Shown piece after piece: positions 1 through 8,308 of a stretch of DNA of 36,585 nucleotides. Each line of letters starts with the position of its first letter. Position 1 is the first letter of the stretch. A program made the position numbers and the translations under genes. Origin of the DNA: Alphaproteobacteria bacterium (lineage in GTDB: Bacteria > Pseudomonadota > Alphaproteobacteria > SHVR01); contig SHVR01000027.1 in the NCBI GenBank assembly GCA_009694185.1, positions 1-36,585 of the forward strand. The letters are read 5' to 3'. The notes under the pieces were generated by a model. It was not told the DNA's origin. It made no database searches and worked only from the letters and a program-made list of their open reading frames with translations.

Positions 1-147
1 AACTGGTTCAATCACCGCCGGCTCCTGGAGCCTATCGGCAATATCCCGCCGGCCGAAGCCGAGCAACGCTACTACGCCATGCTGGAGCAGCCAGCCATGG
101 CGGCCTGACTCAAACCAAACAGCCTCCGGCAAACCCGGGGCGGTTCA
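1..147 (+). mobile_element. IS3-family insertion sequence, 3' end (partial)
   Basis: The first 36 codons (1-108) encode the C-terminal tail of an IS3-family OrfB transposase (DDE integrase type): NWFNHRRLLEPIG, then NIPPAEAEQRYY, ending in a TGA stop at 106-108. Tails of the form WFNHRRLLEPIG...P.EAE..YY are typical of this family. About 40 bases of non-coding IS end follow and finish at 147. Read from outside inward, the end is TGAACCGCCCCGGG followed by TTTGCCGGAGGCT, a plausible terminal inverted repeat. The rest of the element lies left of the window, so no target-site duplication can be seen. A related end occurs inverted at 26974. The boundary at 147 is supported because the reading frame of a TRAP receptor gene starts right beside it. 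Confidence 0.9.
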
Positions 148-249
148 CACCTTGAAATTTTGCTTTGGCAGATCTTGCGCGACAGCAACGCCGCCACCCA
201 CGGCGATAGCACCCGCCAGCGCCAGCGCACCCACTAGCCGGCCCATCAT
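148..249 (-). pseudogene. Second TRAP receptor (DctP-like) gene, cut off by the IS after 34 codons
   Basis: An ATG at 249 (or the adjacent one at 246) follows a clear ribosome binding site, AGGGAGG, about 7 bases upstream on the minus strand. The product starts with a signal peptide (MMGRLVGALALAGAIAV, then an AVAQ-type cleavage region) and continues DLPKQNFKV. That matches the mature N-terminus of the intact receptor at 2439-3500 (EVSKQDFKIVG). The frame then runs directly into the IS3 end, where the terminal TCA of the IS supplies a TGA stop on this strand. I read this as the 5' remnant of a periplasmic solute receptor lying downstream of dctM, so the operon originally carried two receptor genes. 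The rest of the gene may survive beyond the IS, outside the window. Confidence 0.82.
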
Positions 250-454
250 TTCAGCCTCCCTTGGTAATGGCATTTTCCGTGAAAGCACCGATGCACAGGA
301 CCTGTTCACTCTCGTCGTTCGAAGGTCCATGGCGCCGAGGCCACAGTGGTTTGCCGTCCGGTGCCAGCATAGCGAGTCGCCGCATCATTGTCCGCAAGGG
401 CTGACATTGAACGGCGTTGCCGCATTCCATGCCGTCAAACCGGCGTCGCTGGCA

Positions 455-1747
455 TCAATTGCCGCCCATCATATATTGCGGCAGGAAGAGGGCGATCTGC
501 GGGAAGACCATCAGCAGCGCAATCATGAGGAACATCGAGAGCAAGAACGGGATGATCCCGATGATAACGTCGTTGATCGTGCCGCTGCTGCGAATTCCCT
601 GCACGACATAGAGGTTGACGCCGACCGGCGGCGTCACTAAAGCGGTCTCCAGCAGGATGATCTGGACAATGCCGAACCAGATCGGATCGAAGCCGAGCGA
701 GACCACGATCGGAAAGATCAGCGGCGTCGTGGTTAGCATCATGGAGAGCGTTTCCATGAAGCAGCCCAGGATGACGTAGAAGATAATGATGGCGATCATC
801 GTGCCGGTCGGCGAGTAGCCGAGGCCGACCACGAAGTCGGTCATCAGCTTCGTCAGGCCGATTTGGGCCAGGACGAAATTGAGGAAAACCGCCGCCAGGA
901 TGATCAACATCACCATGGCCGTCGTCCGCATGGTGCCGATGAACATCTCGCCGATCATCGTCCAGGAGAGCGCGCCATTGGCGGCCGCCAGCCCGAGAGC
1001 CGCGATGACACCCAGCGAAGCGGCTTCCGTGGGCGTGGCGAAGCCAGCATAGATCGAGCCCACCACCACCATGAAGATGCCGACCGGCGGCAGCAGGTGG
1101 GGCAGGGTCGCGATGCAGGCCGGCAGGTGGAAGGAGATTTTTTCGCCGCCCCAGGCCGGCTTGATGATGCATAGGACGAGCACGCAGAGACTGAACATGC
1201 CGGCCAGCATGAAGCCCGGAATGAAACCCGCCAGATAGAGTTGCGGCACCGAACTGTTGGTCAAGAGGCCGTAGATGATCATGTTGATCGAGGGCGGGAT
1301 CAAAATGCCGAGGGTGCCGCCGGCCGCGATCGTGCCAAGAAACAGGCGCTCATTGTAGCCGCGGCGTTGGATCTCCGGCAGGGCCACGATCCCCACCGTC
1401 GCCGCGGTCGCGACGGACGAGCCGCAGGTGGCGGCGAAGAGCGCGCAGGAGCCTACATTGGCATGCATGTTGCCGCCCGGAAGCCAGGCGAGCCAGTGCG
1501 ACAGGGAATTGTACATTTTCTCGGCGATGCCGGCGCGCAGCAGGATCTCGCCCAGCATCACGAACATGGGGATGGCGACCAGGATCGGCTCGATGCTGTT
1601 GAGCCAGGTCGTGTCGGCCATGCCGATCAAGAGACGGCCGTCGGAATAGAGTTGATCGAGGGCGATACCGAGCACGCCAAGGGTCGCCGCCACCGGCACC
1701 GCGAAGGCGAGCATGACCAGCAGCAGAAACATGGTGGTGGTCAGCAT
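455..1747 (-). CDS. dctM: TRAP transporter large permease (DctM family)
   Basis: The 430-aa, very hydrophobic protein has about 12 membrane segments and the normal length for DctM subunits. It starts with the typical N-terminal hydrophobic stretch (MLTTTMFLLLVMLAFAVPVAATLGV) and has the family-like loops PMFVMLGEILLRAGI and GTLGILIPPSI. DctM is the ion-coupled transport channel of tripartite ATP-independent periplasmic systems, which take up carboxylates and other small organic anions. The start lies one base after the dctQ stop, so the two are translationally coupled. About 205 bases separate its stop from the interrupted second receptor gene. The substrate cannot be told from the sequence. 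Confidence 0.95.
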   Translation of the reverse strand: MLTTTMFLLLVMLAFAVPVAATLGVLGIALDQLYSDGRLLIGMADTTWLNSIEPILVAIPMFVMLGEILLRAGIAEKMYNSLSHWLAWLPGGNMHANVGSCALFAATCGSSVATAATVGIVALPEIQRRGYNERLFLGTIAAGGTLGILIPPSINMIIYGLLTNSSVPQLYLAGFIPGFMLAGMFSLCVLVLCIIKPAWGGEKISFHLPACIATLPHLLPPVGIFMVVVGSIYAGFATPTEAASLGVIAALGLAAANGALSWTMIGEMFIGTMRTTAMVMLIILAAVFLNFVLAQIGLTKLMTDFVVGLGYSPTGTMIAIIIFYVILGCFMETLSMMLTTTPLIFPIVVSLGFDPIWFGIVQIILLETALVTPPVGVNLYVVQGIRSSGTINDVIIGIIPFLLSMFLMIALLMVFPQIALFLPQYMMGGN

Positions 1748-1748
1748 C

Positions 1749-2369
1749 TCATGCGTCTCCGCGCCGCGAGCGAAGCTCTCGTTCGTGCGCGACCTCCTCG
1801 GCGGCGGCCGCCAGTTCGTCCTTGACCTCTTCGGCCATGGTGCGCACGCCGGCGACCGCCACCACGTCGGCGAGACCGCCCTTCATCAGCGCTTGCACGC
1901 AGCGCAGCAGCAGCAATGTCAAGATCAGGGCCATCCAGAGCCATCCGGCGAGCCAGAGACCCTGGGGGATGGCGAGCGGGGTGCGCCAGGACGTAATGGA
2001 GCGCGAGGTGAAGGTGTAACTATCCTGCCAGAGCACCCAGCCGCTGCTCAACAGGGCGGCGACATAAAGCCCGAGTATCAACAGCGCGGCGATATCCATG
2101 ATGGCGCGAAGCGGGATCGGCACCAGCAAATAGAGGCCGTCAATCCGCACATTGGCGCGCTGCAAAACGGCAAGGCCAAAGGCCCACGAACAGGCTATGG
2201 CGAAGGCATAGCCAGACAGTTCGTCGGCACCCTGCATGCTCCAGCCGAAGAATTTTCGGGCAAGCACTTCCACGGTGACAACGGTCGCCGCCGCCAACAG
2301 CAACGCTCCACCCATCCAGGCGGCAACATGCGAAACGCGTCCCGCCTGAACCAGCAATTTATCGAGCAT
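1749..2369 (-). CDS. dctQ: TRAP transporter small permease (DctQ family)
   Basis: The 206-aa protein has four hydrophobic segments in roughly the first 165 residues, as expected of DctQ, which supports the large permease in the membrane. The GWSMQGADELSGYAFAIACSWAFG region is typical of the family. The last ~35 residues form an unusual charged Glu/Arg/Ala-rich tail (AEEVKDELAAAAEEVAHE), probably a cytoplasmic helix. The gene lies between dctP and dctM. The gap to dctP is 69 bases and holds a strong hairpin. The ATG at 2369 has only a weak upstream ribosome binding site, so lower expression than the receptor is plausible. Confidence 0.92.
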   Translation of the reverse strand: MLDKLLVQAGRVSHVAAWMGGALLLAAATVVTVEVLARKFFGWSMQGADELSGYAFAIACSWAFGLAVLQRANVRIDGLYLLVPIPLRAIMDIAALLILGLYVAALLSSGWVLWQDSYTFTSRSITSWRTPLAIPQGLWLAGWLWMALILTLLLLRCVQALMKGGLADVVAVAGVRTMAEEVKDELAAAAEEVAHERELRSRRGDA

Positions 2370-2390
2370 ATGTTTGGACCCATATGATGG

Positions 2391-2412
2391 GGCCGTCCCT
2401 GCCAGGACGGCC
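2391..2412 (-). promoter_or_regulatory. Stem-loop between dctP and dctQ
   Basis: A perfect 8-base inverted repeat, GGCCGTCC and GGACGGCC, is separated by a 6-base loop. It lies in the 69-base gap between the receptor stop and the dctQ start. No T-run follows on the minus strand, so it is not a classic intrinsic terminator. Hairpins in this position commonly protect the receptor mRNA 3' end or attenuate permease transcription, giving more receptor than permease. That role is inference here. Confidence 0.6.
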
Positions 2413-2438
2413 TAAGATATTCGCGCGGCCGAGAGGGT

Positions 2439-3500
2439 CTATTTGGCCTTGGCGGTCAACCCGACAACCTTGCCCACCGTTTCGTTCCATTCCTTCACGC
2501 AGGTCTCGCCGCAGCGCTTGGCCCAGGCTGAGAGCACATGTTCGGCGACCAGTTCCTTTTGCCTCTTCATGTCCTCGGCGCTCGGCTTCACGAGCTTCAT
2601 CTTGCCCGGCTCGCCATAAGGGCAGGGGCCGAGGCCTGTGTTGCAGTTGATGCCCTCCTGGTCGTAGCGCTTCATGGCCGCCCAGGCCTTCGTCTCGAAA
2701 TCCGCGAACTGTTTGGCGAGGAAGTCCTTGGTCGGCGCATCGAGCCCGTCCCAGCGCCGCTGGTTCATGACTACGAAGCTCGGCCCCCAGCCGAGACCCG
2801 CCATGTACATATGCGTCACCACCTCGCGCCACTTGGCGTCATAGGCCGGCAGCGTGCCGGTAATGCCGCAGTCGGCGACGCCCTTCTGCAAGGCGGGCAC
2901 GACTTCGCCGAACGCAACGGTCACCGGGATTCCACCCCACCCCTGGACCAGATCGCCGAGTGAGGAGCCGTAGACCCGAGTCTTCAGTCCCTTCAGGTCC
3001 GCAAGCTTCTCGACCGGCTTGGAGCAAAAAATCTGCTGGCTCGGGAAACCGAACATGGCGAGGAGCTGGACGCCATATTTCTGTTTGAATTCGCGCTCGA
3101 CGACTTTGCGATAGACCTGGGTCGCCTTGATGGCGTCATCGGCTTCGGGGTTCACGCCGGCGAGATCAATGGCCTCGATCTCGGGGCTGCGGTCGGCTAC
3201 ATAGGCCATGACCCCGATCGCGATGTCGTAGACGCCCTTGCGGGTCAGATCGACGACCTCGAACCCTTTCAGATTGAGCTCGGTGACCGACTTAAGGTCG
3301 GCCGTGACCTTGCCGCCCGATTGCTCGGGCAAGGTCTTGGTGAAGAACGGTGCCTCGATTTCCTTGTAGTGGGTCAAGAAGTTCCATGACCCGACAATCT
3401 TGAAGTCCTGCTTCGATACCTCGCTGGCCTGAATCGTCCCCGCTGTCAGGGATACGGCCGCGGCGGCGGCAAGTGCCACGAGCCAGTTGTGTGTTCGCAC
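2439..3500 (-). CDS. dctP: TRAP transporter periplasmic solute receptor (DctP family)
   Basis: With a GTG start at 3500, preceded by GGGGAGGA about 7 bases away, the product is 353 aa. It begins with a signal peptide (VRTHNWLVALAAAAAVSLTAG...QAS). The open frame extends further upstream, but that part has no signal peptide and no ribosome site. Mature regions typical of DctP receptors include FGFPSQQIFCSKPVEKLADLKG, then GLKTRVYGSS, and FGEVVPALQKGVADCGITG. The protein should bind the solute in the periplasm and hand it to DctQM. Cysteine pairs near the C-terminus (NCNTGLGPCPYG; KRCGETC) may form disulfides. The ligand is unknown. The gene heads the dctPQM operon. Confidence 0.93.
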   Translation of the reverse strand: MRTHNWLVALAAAAAVSLTAGTIQASEVSKQDFKIVGSWNFLTHYKEIEAPFFTKTLPEQSGGKVTADLKSVTELNLKGFEVVDLTRKGVYDIAIGVMAYVADRSPEIEAIDLAGVNPEADDAIKATQVYRKVVEREFKQKYGVQLLAMFGFPSQQIFCSKPVEKLADLKGLKTRVYGSSLGDLVQGWGGIPVTVAFGEVVPALQKGVADCGITGTLPAYDAKWREVVTHMYMAGLGWGPSFVVMNQRRWDGLDAPTKDFLAKQFADFETKAWAAMKRYDQEGINCNTGLGPCPYGEPGKMKLVKPSAEDMKRQKELVAEHVLSAWAKRCGETCVKEWNETVGKVVGLTAKAK

Positions 3501-3964
3501 GTGTAATCCTCCCCGCGAATATATCATTCCCTCGTGCGGCATATCGTCGTGCTCTTGATGGCCATCGTGGTCCGTGGCCCGATGATAGCTAAACCCCCCG
3601 CCGTGGCTAGGGAAAAATCTCTTGCCAGGGCCACGGGACCATTGACTACCTGACGGCCGGCCGCGACGGGGCTTGCCAAATGTGGTTGGGGACGATATAG
3701 AACGTTTAACGAACATCAAACATTTTCGAGATGTGCACAGTTTTACCCTTTCGGGTGATTGGAGGTTTGGCAAAGAGGCGTTAGTCTCACCGCATTCCGT
3801 CGTGTGCCCGCCGGTGGCAAGGAACTTGGTAATCTCAGAAAAATGGATCAGGAAGACCTCATAAAGTAGGTGGGAAATAGTGTTTAATATAATGAAATTC
3901 AATCTTACTTTTTATTCTATCGCGGGCCACCGAGTTTCGCCCGATTCGGCGCCCAGGGCCAGCG
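3501..3964. other. Divergent intergenic region (dctP / ycgN)
   Basis: This ~460-base gap holds no gene I can support. It should contain the promoters of both flanking genes. The part near 3860-3920 is clearly A/T-rich and has an exact TATAAT at 3888-3893 on the plus strand, about 70 bases before the ycgN start, but no good -35 box at the right distance. On the minus strand, TTGAAT (3902-3897) and TATTTC (3879-3874) have 17-base spacing. Both promoter guesses are weak. Confidence 0.35.
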
Positions 3965-4417
3965 ATGGCTGAGGCGCAGGAACCATTTTGGCGCGGCAAG
4001 ACGCTGGGTGATTTGTCGGCCGTTGAGTGGGAGGCGCTTTGCGACGGCTGCGGCAAATGCTGTCTCCTCAAGCTTGAGGATGCCGATACGGGCAAGATCG
4101 AGACGACGGCCGTCGCCTGCAAGCTGCTCGACATCGGCACCTGCCGGTGCAGCGACTACGGGCGGCGCAAGCGGCGAGTTCCAGACTGCATCCCGCTCAC
4201 GCCCGAGAACGTGCCGATGATCGGCTGGCTGCCGTCCACCTGCGCCTATCGCCTGGTGCATGAAGGCCGCGATCTCTACTGGTGGCACCCGCTGGTCTCG
4301 GGCGATGCCGACTCGGTGCATCGGGCGGGCATGTCGGTGCGCCACAAGGTGCTCTCGGAAAAAGAGGCCGGGGGGCCAAGCAAACTCCCGAACTATGTCG
4401 TGGACTGGAATCTATGA
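3965..4417 (+). CDS. ycgN: YcgN-family cysteine cluster protein (UPF0260)
   Basis: The 150-aa protein matches the YcgN/UPF0260 pattern over its full length. It has an N-terminal [26 protein letters not shown] with a CxxCxxCC cluster, a middle [14 protein letters not shown], a PDC motif, and the C-terminal W-rich [14 protein letters not shown] and WHPLVSGD segments. The cysteines suggest metal or Fe-S binding. The function of the family is not established to my knowledge. The end is 55 bases before the metallopeptidase gene, on the same strand, so the two may be co-transcribed. Confidence 0.9.
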   Translation: MAEAQEPFWRGKTLGDLSAVEWEALCDGCGKCCLLKLEDADTGKIETTAVACKLLDIGTCRCSDYGRRKRRVPDCIPLTPENVPMIGWLPSTCAYRLVHEGRDLYWWHPLVSGDADSVHRAGMSVRHKVLSEKEAGGPSKLPNYVVDWNL

Positions 4418-4472
4418 CCATGGCGAACCGCGACGCGCGCATAGGCCGGCAATCCGGCGAAGGGGGACGGCA

Positions 4473-5195
4473 ATGACGGCCCGGATGCCATTGCTGCGGC
4501 CGTTGGCCGATGAACGGCTCCAGGTGGGTCGGCGTACCGTGGACCTCCGGGTGATGGTCAACCGCCGGGCGCGGCGCATCATCCTCAGGGTCGACCCCGT
4601 CTCGGGCGATCTGGTGCTCGTGCTGCCCTCGGCGCGCACCTATGCCGAGGGACTGGACTTCGTGCGCCAGAAAGCGGAATGGACCCACCGGCGCCTGGAG
4701 CAAGTGCCCGACCGGATGGCTTTCACCGATGGCGCGATCATCCCGGTGCAGGGCCAGCCACACCGCATCTGTCACGTTCCCGACCTCGCGGTGCTGGTAT
4801 GGCAGGACGCGGGCGAAATCCATGTCGGCGGGCAGCGACGCGGTATGCCGGCGCGAGTGGCGGCCTGGCTGCGGGTCGAGGCCAGGCGCACCATCCAGCG
4901 CCGGGCCACCGGCCACGCCGAACGCCTCAATGTCGACGTGAACCGCATCAGCATCCGAGACCCACGCACCCGCTGGGGCAGTGCCTCATCTGGTGGCGCG
5001 CTCTCCTTCTCGTGGCGCCTCTATCTGGCACCCAAGCCGGTGTTGAACTATGTGGTCGCCCATGAGGTGGCCCATCTTAGGGAAATGAACCACGGCGCGC
5101 GCTTCTGGCGTCTGGTCGAGACCCTATGCCCGGGCTTCGAACAGCCGCGCGGGTGGCTCCGCGAGCATGGCCATTCTCTGCATCGCTATGGTTAG
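4473..5195 (+). CDS. YgjP-like (M48-type) metallopeptidase domain protein
   Basis: The 240-aa product uses the ATG at 4473, preceded by an AGGGGGA ribosome site. The open frame continues upstream, but only as a shadow of ycgN. The C-terminal half carries RTRWGSASSGGALSFSWRL, then VVAHEVAHLREMNHGARFW. This gives the zinc motif HEVAH at residues 197-201 and a likely third ligand at H207. This arrangement is the YgjP-like/DUF45 family, predicted to be zinc-dependent hydrolases. The N-terminal ~80 residues have the family's RRARRIILRV beta region. The stop overlaps the stop of the convergent small gene by two bases. Confidence 0.9.
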   Translation: MTARMPLLRPLADERLQVGRRTVDLRVMVNRRARRIILRVDPVSGDLVLVLPSARTYAEGLDFVRQKAEWTHRRLEQVPDRMAFTDGAIIPVQGQPHRICHVPDLAVLVWQDAGEIHVGGQRRGMPARVAAWLRVEARRTIQRRATGHAERLNVDVNRISIRDPRTRWGSASSGGALSFSWRLYLAPKPVLNYVVAHEVAHLREMNHGARFWRLVETLCPGFEQPRGWLREHGHSLHRYG

Positions 5196-5386
5196 TTAAC
5201 CGGGAACCAGCCGACGATGCGCGGGACGTCGACCAGCGCCTCCCCGGTCTGACTTAGCTCGAACGGTCCGGTGGCTTCGTCGAGCATCTTCTCGGCCGAT
5301 TCCGCGTCGGCGGCGGCGACCAGCCAGATCTTCTTTGGCACCGTTGGATCGGTGGGGTCGTTGCCCTTAATGGCGAAGATTTGCAT
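5192..5386 (-). CDS. Small conserved-type hypothetical protein (64 aa)
   Basis: A short open frame with a strong ribosome binding site, AAAGGAG, 5 bases from the ATG. The product is a compact, soluble, acidic protein with no signal peptide or membrane segment (begins MQIFAIKGND; ends VDVPRIVGWFPVN). It looks like a real small globular protein: the IWLVAAADAESAEKMLDE segment suggests a strand followed by a helix. I do not recognise a family and infer no function. It is convergent with the metallopeptidase gene, and the stop codons overlap. Confidence 0.7.
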   Translation of the reverse strand: MQIFAIKGNDPTDPTVPKKIWLVAAADAESAEKMLDEATGPFELSQTGEALVDVPRIVGWFPVN

Positions 5387-5454
5387 GAGGCTCCTTTAAT
5401 TGGATGATGTGGCCCGGTGTCGGGGCGCACTGTTGCGCCGGCCGTGGGCGCGGG

Positions 5455-6435
5455 TCAAGCCATGTGCGCTGGCGGGCCAAGGCCGAGCCAGCGACAGATG
5501 CCCCGCAACAAGAGCGGCATGATGTAGATGGGAACCTGCGCGGCAATCAGCAAGAGGACAATATCCGGGGCCGCGTCGCCGGCGAGTGCCCCCAGCAATA
5601 AGAGGCAATTGCGCGTGCCGACCAAGAGGCCGACCGTCACCGCCCGGCGCTTGTCGAGGCCATGGCCGGTCAAGCGATCGGCCAACAGCGCGGCACCGGT
5701 TGCGAGCAGCAGCATGCCGATGCTGAGCGCCAGCACCCCGCTCACATAGAGAATCGCCTTAAAGGGATCGGCCGCGAGCAAAGCGGGGATGCCGTCCATG
5801 ACCGCGATCCCGATTGCAACCAGCGCCAGGACGACCCCGCCATCGAAATACCGGGCTCGAGCATCGAGTTCCGCCTGGCTGTATAGCCCGCGGATGAGGG
5901 CGGCACCGATGAAGCAGACCGCGACCATGACGGTGAGGCGCAGCATGAAGGTCGTGAGGTCGATCCTTAGATCGAGGCCGATCAGCTCGATCAGGAGCGG
6001 CGGCAGAATCGCCGGTAAGACCAGGGTGGCCGGCAGGGCCACGACCATCGCGAGCGGCGCGTCGAGGCCGAGCAGCAAGGCATAGGCCGGTGTCGAGAGC
6101 AGCGGAGCGCTGCCGGCGATCAGGGTGAGGCCGGTGGCAAGCGTGGCCGGCAGGCCGATCGGCTGGATCAGGACATGCACCAGAATTGGTGTCGCTAGCA
6201 GGCAGGCGGCCATGACGGCAAGGGCTGGTCCCGGCCGGCGCACATAGGTGGCCGCGCGCTGCCAGTCGAGCCGCACCAGGGAGAGCAGCATGGTGCAGAT
6301 CGACAAGGGAAAGACCAACGGTCGGAGTAGGCCGGCCAGGTCCTGGGCCACGAGACCGAAACCGAGGCTCGCCGCCAAGATCAAGGTCGCGTGACGTTGC
6401 ACCAGGCCAAAGGCAAGGGCGAGGGCTTTGTTCAC
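5455..6435 (-). CDS. BASS-type (bile acid:sodium symporter-like) membrane permease
   Basis: From the GTG at 6435 the product is 326 aa with about nine or ten hydrophobic segments. The overall pattern fits the bile acid:sodium symporter superfamily, including a late GTRNCLLLLGALAG segment resembling the family's GNRN..L motif. These carriers move organic anions with Na+. The open frame continues upstream through the 63-bp repeats into hyuB, but that part is Arg-rich and is not protein-like. No convincing ribosome site precedes the GTG, so the start is uncertain. The gene lies ~100 bases downstream of hyuB on the same strand and may import or export the substrate or product of the hyuAB enzyme. 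Confidence 0.75.
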   Translation of the reverse strand: MNKALALAFGLVQRHATLILAASLGFGLVAQDLAGLLRPLVFPLSICTMLLSLVRLDWQRAATYVRRPGPALAVMAACLLATPILVHVLIQPIGLPATLATGLTLIAGSAPLLSTPAYALLLGLDAPLAMVVALPATLVLPAILPPLLIELIGLDLRIDLTTFMLRLTVMVAVCFIGAALIRGLYSQAELDARARYFDGGVVLALVAIGIAVMDGIPALLAADPFKAILYVSGVLALSIGMLLLATGAALLADRLTGHGLDKRRAVTVGLLVGTRNCLLLLGALAGDAAPDIVLLLIAAQVPIYIMPLLLRGICRWLGLGPPAHMA

Positions 6436-6446
6436 CGCGGCGCGGC

Positions 6447-6577
6447 GCGCGGCGCGGAACGGTCCGCCGCGCTCACGAACGTGGCCGCGCCGGACCCTCC
6501 GGCGGCGCGGCGCGGCGCGGAACGGTCCGCCGCGCTCACGAACGTGGCCGCGCCGGACCCTCCGGCGGCGCGGCGCG
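6447..6577. repeat. 63-bp tandem duplication across the end of hyuB
   Basis: Bases 6447-6514 match 6510-6577 exactly with a 63-base offset, giving about two copies. The unit carries the final codons and TGA stop of hyuB (copy at 6510-6577), duplicated into the gap before the BASS permease gene. The unit is 21 codons long, so the frame is kept. It is very GC-rich (GCGCGGAACGG; CGGACCCTCCGG). Confidence 0.9.
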
Positions 6578-8302
6578 CAGCGCGCGTTGGCGCTCGGTCT
6601 CCACCCGATCGACGACACCCTCGCCGTCGACGGAGACGCCATATTGTTGCCGCGCCGCTTCCCGCGACACGAAGCCGTCGCGCACGTCGATGCCGACCAG
6701 CGCCGGGTCGCGATCGAAGGGGTCGCCATAACCGCCGCCGCCGGGCATCTCCATAATAATACTGTCTCCCGCCGGGATCGGCTGGCGGCCCTTGCCCTGC
6801 ATCGCCGTGCCGGCTTTCTTCAAATAAAGCTTGCCGGTGACGCCGAGCCCGCCGCCTTCGCGGCCGCGTGCCGGGTGCTTCACCCGGTCGAACATGGCGG
6901 AGATGACGAAGGGTGCCCCTTCGCCATTGCCGACTTCCATGATCTGGCCGGTGCCGCCGCGAAAAGTGCCCGGGCCGCCGGAATCGGTCCGGTATTCCTT
7001 CCGCCAGATGATCAGTGGGCAGATCGTCTCGGTCACCTCGATCGGCACATTGCGCACGCCCGAGGGAAACGAGGTGGTGTTCAGGCCGTCTACCGTCGGC
7101 CGGGCCCCCATGCCGCCGGTATGGAAGCAGTTGACCGCGAATTCCGTGGCGTTCTCGAACGCCGCATCGCCACCTGCCAGGCCATGACCGCCGAGGAAGA
7201 CGGGGTTCCAGAGACAGGAGGTGCCTTCCGCCAGCACGCCCGTGTTGAGCGCCTGATGCAGGCAGCCAAGCACGACATCGGGCAGCATCTGGCCGGTGAC
7301 ATGGCGGGCCGTGACGGCACAAGGCCGGAGCGCGTTCAGGATGCAGCCTTCCGGCGCCTTGACGCGGATCGCACTGAGCGAGCCGGCATTGTTCGGAATG
7401 CTGGGCCCGACCACGCAGCGGATGCCAAACGAGGTGTAGGCATCGCAATAGGACTTGGGCACGTTGATGCCGAAGTTCGAGGCTGGCGACGTGCCGGTGA
7501 AATCCACGTCGATGCCGTCCTCGGCAATGGTGAGCGAGGCCACCAGGTCGATGTCGCGCTCGAAGCCGTCGACCCGCATGCTGTTATCGTAGCGGCCCCT
7601 GGGCAGCTTGGCGATTTCGACCAGCATCGCCGAGTGCGAGGCGGTGATGATGTGCTCGCCGAGTTCGTCGACGCTCTCGAGGCCGAATTCATCCATCATC
7701 TCCACGAGCCGGCGCGAGCCGATCTCGTTGCAGGCGGCGAGCGCATAGAGGTCGCCCTCCACCTCGACCGGCGTGCGCACGTTCGAGCGCACCATTTCGA
7801 GGAGCGTCTCGTTCATTTCCCCCCGGTTGGCGAGCCGCATGATCGGCACATGCAGGCCCTCCTCATAGACTTGGGTGGCGTCGGCGCCGAAGCCGCGCCC
7901 GCCCACATCGACCACATGGCTGGTGCAGGCGAAGAGCGCCACCACCCGGCCCTTACGGAACGTCGGCGAGACAACGGTGAAGTCGTTGAGATGGCCCGTT
8001 CCCATCCAGGGGTCGTTGGTGATGAAGACGTCGCCCTCGCGCATGACGCCGATCGGATATTTGGCGAGAAAGTGGATCACCGAGGCGGCCATGGCATTGA
8101 TATGCCCGGGCGTGCCGGTGACCGCCTGGGCCAGCATCCGGCCCGCGAGGTCGAAGACGCCCGCCGAGAGATCGCCCGCTTCCCGGGTCGAGGTGCTGAA
8201 GGCGATGCGGATCAGGGTCTGGGCCTGTTCCTCCACCACCGAAATCAAGCGGTTCCACATGATCTGGAGGCGGATCTGGGTAAGGGCATCCTGGGTTTGC
8301 AT
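6536..8302 (-). CDS. hyuB: Hydantoinase B / oxoprolinase / acetone-carboxylase-type subunit (HyuB)
   Basis: The 588-aa protein has the full-length hydantoinase B pattern. It starts LTQIRLQIMWNRLISVVEEQAQTLIRIAFSTSTREAGDLS and continues with GTPGHINAMA, FITNDPWMGTGHLNDFTVV, a CxxGxxRxxEMMDEFG-like helix and the late FRGGTGQIME and GGGGYGDPFDRDP glycine-rich motifs. Together with HyuA it forms ATP-dependent enzymes that open cyclic amides (hydantoins, 5-oxoproline, lactams) or carboxylate ketones. The actual substrate is not determinable. It starts 6 bases after the hyuA stop, with GGAG upstream. Its last codons lie in a 63-bp tandem duplication, so the C-terminal tail (APPEGPARPRS) may be an add-on. 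Confidence 0.92.
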   Translation of the reverse strand: MQTQDALTQIRLQIMWNRLISVVEEQAQTLIRIAFSTSTREAGDLSAGVFDLAGRMLAQAVTGTPGHINAMAASVIHFLAKYPIGVMREGDVFITNDPWMGTGHLNDFTVVSPTFRKGRVVALFACTSHVVDVGGRGFGADATQVYEEGLHVPIMRLANRGEMNETLLEMVRSNVRTPVEVEGDLYALAACNEIGSRRLVEMMDEFGLESVDELGEHIITASHSAMLVEIAKLPRGRYDNSMRVDGFERDIDLVASLTIAEDGIDVDFTGTSPASNFGINVPKSYCDAYTSFGIRCVVGPSIPNNAGSLSAIRVKAPEGCILNALRPCAVTARHVTGQMLPDVVLGCLHQALNTGVLAEGTSCLWNPVFLGGHGLAGGDAAFENATEFAVNCFHTGGMGARPTVDGLNTTSFPSGVRNVPIEVTETICPLIIWRKEYRTDSGGPGTFRGGTGQIMEVGNGEGAPFVISAMFDRVKHPARGREGGGLGVTGKLYLKKAGTAMQGKGRQPIPAGDSIIMEMPGGGGYGDPFDRDPALVGIDVRDGFVSREAARQQYGVSVDGEGVVDRVETERQRALRAAPPEGPARPRS

Positions 8303-8308
8303 GGCAGG

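Noticed and set aside
3888-3893. Exact TATAAT upstream of ycgN
   Set aside because: No -35 box at a suitable distance, and an A/T-rich stretch makes a chance match likely; kept only as a note on the intergenic region.
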